Part shown: positions 56,860-64,000 of the stretch, piece after piece
How the letters are laid out: every line of letters starts with the position of its first letter
Numbering within the stretch: the first letter of the stretch is position 1
Assembly: GCA_029233925.1 (NCBI GenBank)
Contig: JARGOX010000009.1
Location: 186,001-250,000 of the forward strand
Direction: 5' to 3'
Origin: Rhizobiaceae bacterium
Lineage (GTDB): Bacteria > Pseudomonadota > Alphaproteobacteria > Rhizobiales > Rhizobiaceae
DNA: 64,000 bases
Translations under genes and position numbers: made by a program
The notes under the pieces: model-generated
The model's input: the letters and a program-made list of their open reading frames with translations, nothing else
What the model was told of the DNA's origin: nothing
Databases searched by the model: none

Positions 56860-57179
56860 GTATCGCCGTGTTTGTGAATTCTACAGGCGTGGTGTTTAGG
56901 CTTTCAGGTCTATTTTATCAACTGATGTCGCGGCCTCCGGTATGGCGTTTCTCTGCTCCTAATCCGTTCGCAGGGATGTTGCCTGTCGAATCAGTTTTTT
57001 CTCCACCTGTTGTGCGCGTCAAAGGTGATCGAAGGAAACATGCTTTTACACTAATCGATTTAGTGGTGAGCAATTGAAAAGAACCAAGGAATTCCGGCAT
57101 TAATCGGCCCGATTGCCGTTGCCAATGATCCCGTCAACGGGCTATCAGGTCCAAAATCACAACAACAGGATCATCAGAA
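56860..57179. other. Divergent intergenic region (320 bp)
   Basis: The gap between the ABC-like gene and glpX. I see no gene, repeat or clear terminator; promoters for both genes must lie here but no good -35/-10 pair stands out. An AGGATC lies ten bases before the glpX ATG. Confidence 0.5.
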
Positions 57180-58166
57180 ATGGCGACCAAATCTCCCAGC
57201 GACAGCAGTCTCGACCGTTTACTGACACTTGAGATCGTGCGCGTTACCGAGCGGGCAGCCGTGGCGGCGTCCAGGTTGCGTGGACGCGGTGATGAAAAAG
57301 AGGCCGATCAGGTGGCTGTTGACGCCATGCGTCAGGAACTCAACAAGTTGCCGATCAATGGCCGCGTGGTCATCGGGGAGGGGGAACGCGACGAAGCCCC
57401 CATGCTCTATATCGGTGAGGAAGTTGGTACCGGATTGGGCCCGGATGTTGATATTGCTCTGGATCCGCTGGAAGGCACGACGATCTGTGCGAAGAACCTG
57501 CCAAATGCATTGGCTGTGATTGCCGTGGCGGAAAAAAACAGCCTGCTTTATGCGCCTGATGTCTATATGGACAAGATCGCCATCGGGCCGGGCTATCCGA
57601 AGGGCATCATTTCGATTGATGCCAGTCCGACAGAAAATCTGTCTGCTCTTGCCAAAGCCAAAGGTGTGCCGATCGCACAGATTACCGTGTGCATTCTGGA
57701 TCGTCCCCGTCATGCCCGTATGATTGAAGAAGTCCGGGCATCCGGTGCAGCCATCCGCCTGATCGGCGATGGTGATGTGGCCGGTATCATTCATACGACG
57801 GATCCCGACGAGACGGGCATTGATATCTACATGGGTATCGGCGGCGCGCCGGAAGGCGTTCTGGCTGCTGCGGCCCTTCGCTGCATTGGTGGTCAGATGC
57901 AGGGTCGCCTGCAGCTGAACACGGCGGAAAAGATTGCACGGGCCAAGACGATGGGCATCATGGATCCGCTTCGGGTCTACGAGATGGAAGACATGGCCAG
58001 TGGCGACGTTGTGTTTGCGGCAACCGGGGTGACCGATGGCAATATGCTCAGCGGTGTTCGTTTTGCCCGTGATGCCATCGTGACACACACAATCGTCATG
58101 CGTTCATCCTCGCGCACCGTGCGCGAGATCAAGGCCAGGCACCAGGATCTCGGAAAATTTGGATAA
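57180..58166 (+). CDS. glpX: Class II fructose-1,6-bisphosphatase
   Basis: Gluconeogenic phosphatase making fructose 6-phosphate. GEGERDEAPMLYIGEEVG, the metal-site DIALDPLEGTT and GIGGAPEGVLAAAALRCIGG are diagnostic for GlpX. 328 residues. It is followed by recJ after 78 bases. Confidence 0.96.
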   Translation: MATKSPSDSSLDRLLTLEIVRVTERAAVAASRLRGRGDEKEADQVAVDAMRQELNKLPINGRVVIGEGERDEAPMLYIGEEVGTGLGPDVDIALDPLEGTTICAKNLPNALAVIAVAEKNSLLYAPDVYMDKIAIGPGYPKGIISIDASPTENLSALAKAKGVPIAQITVCILDRPRHARMIEEVRASGAAIRLIGDGDVAGIIHTTDPDETGIDIYMGIGGAPEGVLAAAALRCIGGQMQGRLQLNTAEKIARAKTMGIMDPLRVYEMEDMASGDVVFAATGVTDGNMLSGVRFARDAIVTHTIVMRSSSRTVREIKARHQDLGKFG

Positions 58167-58244
58167 GATGATACTGCGCCTTGAACAGAGGCACTGTTGT
58201 CAAAGACCAATATGCAATAGCATCCGCACAATTGTTTTGGAGTC

Positions 58245-60050
58245 ATGTGGTTGGATGTGAAAACCGAAAGTCGCGGACAGACTTTTCTGGATGTCGAGAA
58301 ATCCCTTTCAGGGCAGCACTGGCTGCAGCGTCTCGATGCTGCAGGCCTTAACCGGGCGCTGGCGATCGCGCAGGTCGAGGGTATTTCAGACCTCGTGTCA
58401 CGCGTCCTTGCCGGACGCGGCGTGATCGCGCAGGATGCGACGTCATTTCTGGCGCCGACCTTGCGTGATCTGATGCCGGACCCGTCCTCCTTGCAGGATA
58501 TGGAAGTGGCAGCATCGCGGTTGTGTGATGCGATCGTCGCAAAACAGCGCGTAGCGATTTTCGGTGATTATGATGTTGATGGTGCCGCTTCTGCGGCCCT
58601 GGTTGCTCTCTTTCTCGAACATTTTGGCGTTGCAAGCGAGATCTACATTCCTGACCGGGTGTTTGAAGGCTATGGCCCCAACGTCAATGCCATGGACGAG
58701 CTGATTGATAATGGCGCCGGCCTGATCGTTACTGTCGATTGCGGTTCGGCCAGTCACGAAGCGCTCCAGCATGCCAAAAGCCGCAACGTCGATGTGGTCG
58801 TCATCGATCACCATCAATTGAGCGATGATCATCCGCCCTGCGTTGCACTGGTCAATCCCAACCGTGGTGATGATCTGTCAGGGCAGGGGCACCTTTGTGC
58901 TGCGGGTCTGGTGTTTCTGACGTTGGTGGCCACTGCGCGCACCTTGCGCAGCCGGGGAGACAAACGCGCCGGATCGCTGGATCTGCTGAAAATGCTTGAT
59001 CTGGTTGCATTGGCAACGGTTTGTGATGTCGTGCCTCTGACCGGCTTGAATCGGGCGTACGTGGTCAAGGGCCTGGTGGTGGCGCGGCAGATGGGCAATC
59101 CGGGTCTGGCAGCATTGATGAAGGTTGCCGGCGTGGATGGACCCCTGACGCCTTATCATCTGGGTTTTCTGGTCGGACCGCGGATCAATGCCGGTGGGCG
59201 GGTTGGTGATGCGGCTTTGGGCAGTCGTCTGTTGACCATATCCGATACCATCGAGGTGCAGACGATTGCGGAAACACTCAATCGGCTCAACCAGGAACGG
59301 CAGATGATCGAGCGCTCCATGCTGGAGGAAGCCGAAGCCGAAGCGCTGTCTGAAATTGGAGTGGGCGAGGGGCCGGCTGTCATTGTCACCGCCAGTGATG
59401 GCTGGCATCCGGGTATTGTCGGAATCGTTGCCGCGCGGCTGAAGGAAAAATTCCGACGCCCGGCCTTTGCCATTGCCTTCAACCCTTCGGGATCGGGTAC
59501 CGGTTCAGGCCGATCCATAGCCGGTTTTGATATTGGACGCATGGTGCGTGATGCTGTGACCAAGGGACTGGCAACGAAGGGTGGCGGCCACTCAATGGCT
59601 GCGGGACTAAGTCTCGAGCGCAGCCAGCTAGGGGCCTTGCGTGCCTTCTTTGAGGAAACTGCGGCAGAGAAGGTGCGGTCTCTGCGTTCAAACCAGACCT
59701 TGAAAATTGATGGAGCCATTGCTGCCAGTGGCGCAACCATTGACCTGCTGGATCAATTGGAAGGTGCCGGGCCGTTTGGCGCAGGCAACCCGCAGCCGGT
59801 TTTTGTTCTGCCCAACCACCAGCTTGTCGATGCGCGGATTGTCGGTGCCGATCATGTCAAGTTGCGGCTTGCCGATGCAACCGGCTCAAAGATTGAAGGT
59901 ATTGTCTTTCGCGCAAGCGAAACAGATGTCGGCAAGGCTTTGCTGAATGGACGGGGGAAGCGTTTTCATATTGCCGGTACCCTGTCCGTCAACCATTGGC
60001 AGGGCAGCCGCAGGGTACAGATTCGGGTGATTGACGCAGCCATGGCTTGA
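58245..60050 (+). CDS. recJ: Single-stranded-DNA-specific exonuclease RecJ
   Basis: 5'-3' exonuclease for recombination and mismatch repair. The DHH domain has IFGDYDVDGAASAALV and VDHHQLSDDHPPCVALVNPN; the DHHA1 domain has GGGHSMAAGLSLE; an OB fold closes the protein. 601 residues. GGAG is only two bases before ATG 58245, so a slightly later TTG start (58251) is conceivable. Confidence 0.95.
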   Translation: MWLDVKTESRGQTFLDVEKSLSGQHWLQRLDAAGLNRALAIAQVEGISDLVSRVLAGRGVIAQDATSFLAPTLRDLMPDPSSLQDMEVAASRLCDAIVAKQRVAIFGDYDVDGAASAALVALFLEHFGVASEIYIPDRVFEGYGPNVNAMDELIDNGAGLIVTVDCGSASHEALQHAKSRNVDVVVIDHHQLSDDHPPCVALVNPNRGDDLSGQGHLCAAGLVFLTLVATARTLRSRGDKRAGSLDLLKMLDLVALATVCDVVPLTGLNRAYVVKGLVVARQMGNPGLAALMKVAGVDGPLTPYHLGFLVGPRINAGGRVGDAALGSRLLTISDTIEVQTIAETLNRLNQERQMIERSMLEEAEAEALSEIGVGEGPAVIVTASDGWHPGIVGIVAARLKEKFRRPAFAIAFNPSGSGTGSGRSIAGFDIGRMVRDAVTKGLATKGGGHSMAAGLSLERSQLGALRAFFEETAAEKVRSLRSNQTLKIDGAIAASGATIDLLDQLEGAGPFGAGNPQPVFVLPNHQLVDARIVGADHVKLRLADATGSKIEGIVFRASETDVGKALLNGRGKRFHIAGTLSVNHWQGSRRVQIRVIDAAMA

Positions 60051-60083
60051 TTGCGAGTGCCGGGCGAACAGGGAGAGAGATCT

Positions 60084-60857
60084 ATGCGAGTTGCATTGAC
60101 GGGAGGGGCAAGCGGTATCGGCGCTGCCGTGGCGGCAAATCTGAAGCGGCTGGGTGCTGATATCGTTGCCTTTGACATCGTCGAACCAAGGGTCAATATC
60201 GATCAATGGATCAGGGTCGATCTGTCCGACCCGGCGTCAATACTTGAAGCGGAACGACAGGTTTCCGGTTCATTCGACGCGCTGATCAACAATGCCGGTC
60301 TGCCGCCACGTGAGGGTCTTGAAGAGAAGGTTCTGGCGGTCAATTATTTCGGGCTGGTCAACTTTACCAAACTTATGCTTCCCAAACTCAGGCAGGGTGG
60401 GGCAATCGTCAATACCGCGTCGAAAGCAGGCGCCAGATGGCGCGATAATATTCCGCAGATCAAGGCCTTGAGAGATCTGGCCGACGTGGATGCCTTGCCG
60501 GCCTTCATAGAATCTCAGGCCATCAGCCCGGTGCGGGCCTATGATCTTTCCAAGGAAGCGGTGATCGTGTGGACCATCACCCAGACTGAACGTCTTGCAG
60601 CGCTCGGGTTGCGCGCAAATACGGTGAGTCCGGCGGCCGTTTCGACTGATATTCTGGATGATTTTGTCTCAGCCTTTGGCGAAAGGGCGACAAAGGCAAT
60701 GGCCCGCATTGGAAGACCTGGTACGCCGGAGGAGGTCGCGGAAGTGATCTGCTTTCTGGCAAGTCCTCAAAGCAATTGGCTCAAGGGCATAGACATTCCC
60801 ATAGACGGCGGACTGGCGGCCATGAGCCTGTCGGACGGTCTGGACATGTCGATCTGA
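60084..60857 (+). CDS. Short-chain dehydrogenase/reductase
   Basis: A classical SDR of 257 residues: cofactor motif TGGASGIGAAV, the NNAG element INNAGLPP and the catalytic Tyr153-Lys157 in AYDLSKEAV. ATG 60084 follows GGGAGAG. A C-terminal GIDIPIDGG pattern ends the fold. The gene is 33 bases after recJ and convergent with an IclR regulator. Substrate unknown; a link to the nearby dehalogenase is possible only by position. Confidence 0.9.
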   Translation: MRVALTGGASGIGAAVAANLKRLGADIVAFDIVEPRVNIDQWIRVDLSDPASILEAERQVSGSFDALINNAGLPPREGLEEKVLAVNYFGLVNFTKLMLPKLRQGGAIVNTASKAGARWRDNIPQIKALRDLADVDALPAFIESQAISPVRAYDLSKEAVIVWTITQTERLAALGLRANTVSPAAVSTDILDDFVSAFGERATKAMARIGRPGTPEEVAEVICFLASPQSNWLKGIDIPIDGGLAAMSLSDGLDMSI

Positions 60858-60881
60858 GCGGATATTGGAGCCAGACAAGCT

Positions 60882-61676
60882 CTATGTGTAACGTTGCAGC
60901 TCGGCGTCAATACGGGAGGCCGCCTCGCGCAGAGATGAGAGAAACTCCGCAGCAAATTCCTCATGTTTTTTGAAAACCCTTGGCCAAAGCACCGTCATGC
61001 CGCCGAAGGGTTTGCCAGCCTTGTGCAGCGGGACTGCGATTGCCGCCAATCCGTCATCAAGGACGGTTTCGCCCAGGTATTGCGTATAGCGTACGCCATA
61101 TCCGCGTTTGCGGGTTGCTTCAATCTCCCGCAGATATTTGTCGAAGCTGAGATTGAATCGTGCAAGCCCCCAGATTTCATCACCTTCGCTTTGCCGGTGA
61201 AACTGGAGAATTTCTTCATCCTGCATGGCGGACAGGCAAACCATTCCGGTTGCTGATCCAAAAAGGCTGATCCGGCGATTGACGACGCCACGGTAGAGAT
61301 GAAACGGGCTCAGGGGTCTGGTCGACTCGACAATGCGCATCATGACATTGTCAACGATGTGAATATCTGAGGGCCAGGATATCTTTCGGGTCAATTCCAC
61401 CGCATGTGGCATGGCCACATCGATCAGCAATGCAAGGTTGGCTGGTATTGGTTCTCCGCTGCCTGCTGCCAGCGTGATATTGATGCGGTAGAGTTGATCA
61501 GCCAGCGACCGTCGCACCAGACGGCGGCGCATCAATGTTGCGAGCAGCCGCCGGATGGTTGATTTTGGCAATGCACATTCACGATGCAGATCCGCCAGAG
61601 AACTGGCTCCATTGCGCGCCAGCGTTTCCATGATGGTAATGCCGCGATCCAGTGAACGGTTTTCAAGTTTTTGCAT
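60882..61676 (-). CDS. IclR-family transcriptional regulator
   Basis: Winged-helix HTH (SLADLHRECALPKSTIRRLL, about residues 25-45) followed by the IclR effector domain (about 85-260). 264 residues from ATG 61676, which has AGGGA five bases upstream. It is divergent from the reductive dehalogenase gene across 345 bases, the classical layout for a regulator of a catabolic gene. Confidence 0.88.
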   Translation of the reverse strand: MQKLENRSLDRGITIMETLARNGASSLADLHRECALPKSTIRRLLATLMRRRLVRRSLADQLYRINITLAAGSGEPIPANLALLIDVAMPHAVELTRKISWPSDIHIVDNVMMRIVESTRPLSPFHLYRGVVNRRISLFGSATGMVCLSAMQDEEILQFHRQSEGDEIWGLARFNLSFDKYLREIEATRKRGYGVRYTQYLGETVLDDGLAAIAVPLHKAGKPFGGMTVLWPRVFKKHEEFAAEFLSSLREAASRIDAELQRYT

Positions 61677-62021
61677 GGGGTCCCTGCAAATGATCCGATG
61701 GCTGCGTGCCATTGAGCGGCACAACTGGAAATGATCAGTTGCCAGTTTTGAGGATTTGGATCAAGTATTTCATACATGTGTGGGAGGCATTGGTGGCAGG
61801 CAAGGTGATGGCGGCACCTGCGATGAGCGGTCTGGCACGTCGTCCGACTGAGGCGGAGGTGTTCATTCTTAACAGGCGTAAATGGCTCGTCCATGATGAA
61901 ATGACGCGACCGATCCTGTATGGAATGCGATGTTGCAAAGCTGTATCCATTGCCGGATCAAACCCGCACCATGGAATTGTCATCGATACACATTGAGTGA
62001 ACCTGAAACAGGGAAACAGGC
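61677..62021. promoter_or_regulatory. Divergent region between IclR gene and reductive dehalogenase gene
   Basis: No convincing gene. A small inverted repeat AACTGG/CCAGTT (61723-61728 with 61742-61747) near the IclR gene is a weak operator candidate. GGGAAACAGG just before 62022 may contain the ribosome-binding site. Confidence 0.35.
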
Positions 62022-64000
62022 ATGCGTTTTTTTTCAGACAAGAATCGATCCGTGGATATGGGGCCTTACCCTCTTGAATTGTTGTCACGCGCCGCGAGCC
62101 TGCCGGATCTGTCTGCTGTTCCCCTATTCAAACAACTCTCTTTCAACCGGCCTGATCAACCGCAAAGCATCGTCAATGCCGCCAGCCAGCACCAGGCCAT
62201 GCTGGATGCCATTCGGGACGGACTGGTCAATAGGGCCAGATCTGATTGTCCTGCGGACCCGGGTGAACGGGCCAAGCATCTCAAGGCTTTCGGGTATTTC
62301 AGTGATGCATCCATGGTCGGCATTTGTGCATTGCCGGATGATGCCTTGCTGAAAGAGCCCTTTCGCAATCCGGATATAGACCGGTTGGCCGAGGATTTGC
62401 GCACCAAGCAAACCAAGACCCTGGCATCGGGTATCGACATGATCATGGCTGATCTGAAGGAATCGATGCAGGCGCCGCCATCAACAATTGATGGCCACAC
62501 CCATGCAATTGTCTATCTCTATGAGTATCCGAGAGATCCGAAACCCGATGAGCCGGGCAGCGACTGGATTATGGATGCACAGGCCCACCGTGCATGCCTG
62601 CGGGCCTCGGAAACCGCCGTTGTCATTGCCAATTACATCCGGCTGCTGGGGTTTGATGCAAGGGCGCATACGGGGTCGACCAGCGATGTCGATCTCAACC
62701 GCCTATGCGTTGCAGCCGGCCTTGCGACGCTGGAAGAGGGCGCTCTGGTCAATCCCTATGTGGGTGACAGGTTCGGCGTTGCCATTGTCACAACGGCCTT
62801 TGCCGTGGCCACGGACGCGCCGCTGGTGCCGCTGGCCAAGCAACCAAGGTCAAAGACCCACGGCCTCGCCTGGAAACTCGGCAAGGGTTTTGCCAAGAAT
62901 GCTTTTAACCGGGAGCCTTTTGCAAAACGCCGCTATGTCGACGGCGCCCATCCTTTTGAAAAACTCAAGCGTGTCGATGATCCGACAACCTTCATCGACG
63001 AGCAGCGCGTGGCGCGGGTGCCAAAACGGGCGGACATGTTCGCCCGGGCGCAATTCGGCGATATGGGCAAGGCCAACCAGAAAGGCGCTACCAACGGCCA
63101 CTATGCACGCAAGGCCGCGCCGGCCATGGCGCAGCGTCGCGCATTGGGAGCCTTTGTTCTGTTGCAGGATGGTGCTGTCACCCAAGAGCCTTTGAGGCCG
63201 GATCCGCAGGTCGTCGCGCAGAATATCAAGGCGGCGTCCTATTTCCTGGGCGTCGATGCCGTTGGCATTTCACGCTGCCCGGACTGGACGTGGTATTCCC
63301 ATGATGCCGTGGGCGAGCCCATCGTTCCAACCCAGGATCAGGCGATCTCGATGATCATTGATCAGGGCTATGAGACCATGGAAGGGGCCTCCGGTGATGA
63401 CTGGATATCGGTCTCCCAGTCGATGCGGGCCTATCTGCGCTTTTCTTTGCTGGGCGGCGTTATTGCAAACCAGATCAGAAGCCTTGGCTATTCCGCCAAG
63501 GCCCATTCGGTAATGGATGGTGAGGTCCTGCAACCGCCATTGCTGCTGCTTTCCGGACTGGGTGAGGTGTCGCGCATCGGCGAAGTCATTCTCAATCCCT
63601 ATCTTGGACCGCGACTCAAATCCGGCGTGGTGACAACGGACCTGCCGATGGCCCACGACAAACCGATTGATTTCGGCCTGCAGAAATTCTGTGAAAGTTG
63701 CAACAAGTGCGCACGCGAATGTCCCTCTGGCGCCATTACAGCCGGTCCGAAACTGATGTTCAATGGCTATGAAATCTGGAAATCGGACAGTCAGAAATGT
63801 GCGACCTATCGCATAACCACACCGGGTGGCGCCATGTGTGGACGCTGCATGAAAACCTGCCCGTGGAACCTCGAAGGTCTGTTTGCGGAAAAACCCTTCC
63901 GCTGGGCCGCCATGAATATTCCGCAGGCAGCGCCTTTGCTGGCGAAGCTGGATGATGCCGTGGACAATGGCGGCCTCAACCCGGTGAAAAAATGGTGGTG
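62022..64000 (+). CDS. Reductive dehalogenase, catabolic (non-Tat) type; 3' truncated by window edge
   Basis: A corrinoid- and Fe-S-dependent reductive dehalogenase domain protein, 659 residues in the window with no stop. Two ferredoxin-like 4Fe-4S motifs are visible: Cys557, 560, 563 and 567 (CESCNKCARECP) and Cys593, 606, 609 and 613 (CGRCMKTCPW). The upstream 550 residues would form the cobalamin-binding core (LRASETAVVIANYIRLLGF, AHTGSTSDVDLNRLCVAAGL). The N-terminus (RFFSDKNRSVDMGPYP) has no twin-arginine or hydrophobic signal, unlike respiratory RdhA. This resembles the cytoplasmic catabolic type (Nitratireductor pacificus NpRdhA), which carries a fused C-terminal reductase; whether that is present lies beyond the edge. 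Confidence 0.82.
   Translation, partial: MRFFSDKNRSVDMGPYPLELLSRAASLPDLSAVPLFKQLSFNRPDQPQSIVNAASQHQAMLDAIRDGLVNRARSDCPADPGERAKHLKAFGYFSDASMVGICALPDDALLKEPFRNPDIDRLAEDLRTKQTKTLASGIDMIMADLKESMQAPPSTIDGHTHAIVYLYEYPRDPKPDEPGSDWIMDAQAHRACLRASETAVVIANYIRLLGFDARAHTGSTSDVDLNRLCVAAGLATLEEGALVNPYVGDRFGVAIVTTAFAVATDAPLVPLAKQPRSKTHGLAWKLGKGFAKNAFNREPFAKRRYVDGAHPFEKLKRVDDPTTFIDEQRVARVPKRADMFARAQFGDMGKANQKGATNGHYARKAAPAMAQRRALGAFVLLQDGAVTQEPLRPDPQVVAQNIKAASYFLGVDAVGISRCPDWTWYSHDAVGEPIVPTQDQAISMIIDQGYETMEGASGDDWISVSQSMRAYLRFSLLGGVIANQIRSLGYSAKAHSVMDGEVLQPPLLLLSGLGEVSRIGEVILNPYLGPRLKSGVVTTDLPMAHDKPIDFGLQKFCESCNKCARECPSGAITAGPKLMFNGYEIWKSDSQKCATYRITTPGGAMCGRCMKTCPWNLEGLFAEKPFRWAAMNIPQAAPLLAKLDDAVDNGGLNPVKKWW

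Noticed and set aside
61706-61996. 96-codon plus-strand frame in the IclR/dehalogenase gap
   Set aside because: No family resemblance or ribosome-binding site; spans the expected promoter region.

Overview
The window comes from an alphaproteobacterial chromosome, most likely Hyphomicrobiales (Rhizobiales) and perhaps a marine lineage. This rests on gene order (argS, SPOR protein, nagZ, scpA, scpB, tatABC, serS, surE, pcm, LysM/LytM protein, yajC, secDF; alaC-hom-glpX-recJ; tRNA-Leu next to tig), on the fused SecDF, and on repeated DUF1127 genes. No species can be named from sequence alone. Both edges cut genes: an RND pump on the left and a reductive dehalogenase on the right.

Layout. 1-4.4 kb: an RND efflux permease (5' cut), a patatin-like lipoprotein and a decayed Sel1/ExoR-like pseudogene. 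4.4-13.7 kb: a divergent catabolic cluster. One arm runs RpiR regulator, glutamine-synthetase-like ligase, LivG, binding protein, LivF, LivH, LivM, acetamidase/formamidase. The other arm carries an N-formylglutamate amidohydrolase-like enzyme and an isochorismatase-like hydrolase. Two TTGACA boxes sit in the arms of one inverted repeat between them. The cluster looks built to import and dismantle an unidentified amide. 13.8-38.6 kb: housekeeping genes: DNA repair (xthA), Fe-S delivery (erpA), dGTPase, argS, cell-envelope and chromosome segregation genes, Tat export, serS, surE/pcm, a probable DipM-type LytM factor, an AAA ATPase, YajC-SecDF with two complex-I-assembly-factor relatives, then a PLP decarboxylase. 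38.6-41 kb: a crotonase and trmFO on the minus strand.

41.1-43.3 kb is the most unusual part. Three small DUF1127 genes on the minus strand are interleaved with seven triplets of stem-loops (21 hairpins). Most loops read CCTCCTCCC or close variants on the minus strand. Four successive units form about 220-bp near-identical tandem copies, and three of the spacers carry a promoter-like block that also precedes two of the DUF1127 genes. I read this as a strongly expanded relative of the CcsR/'cuckoo' small RNAs that accompany a DUF1127 gene in Rhodobacter.

43.5-60 kb: tRNA-Leu(TAG), trigger factor, radC-map-sfsA, PHA synthase, a small lipoprotein, alaC-like transaminase and homoserine dehydrogenase; then an ABC-exporter-like protein whose nucleotide-binding domain has lost its Walker A motif and which ends in a cyclic-nucleotide-binding domain, inserted before glpX and recJ. 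60-64 kb: an SDR, an IclR regulator and, divergently, a corrinoid/Fe-S reductive dehalogenase without a Tat signal, running off the right edge.
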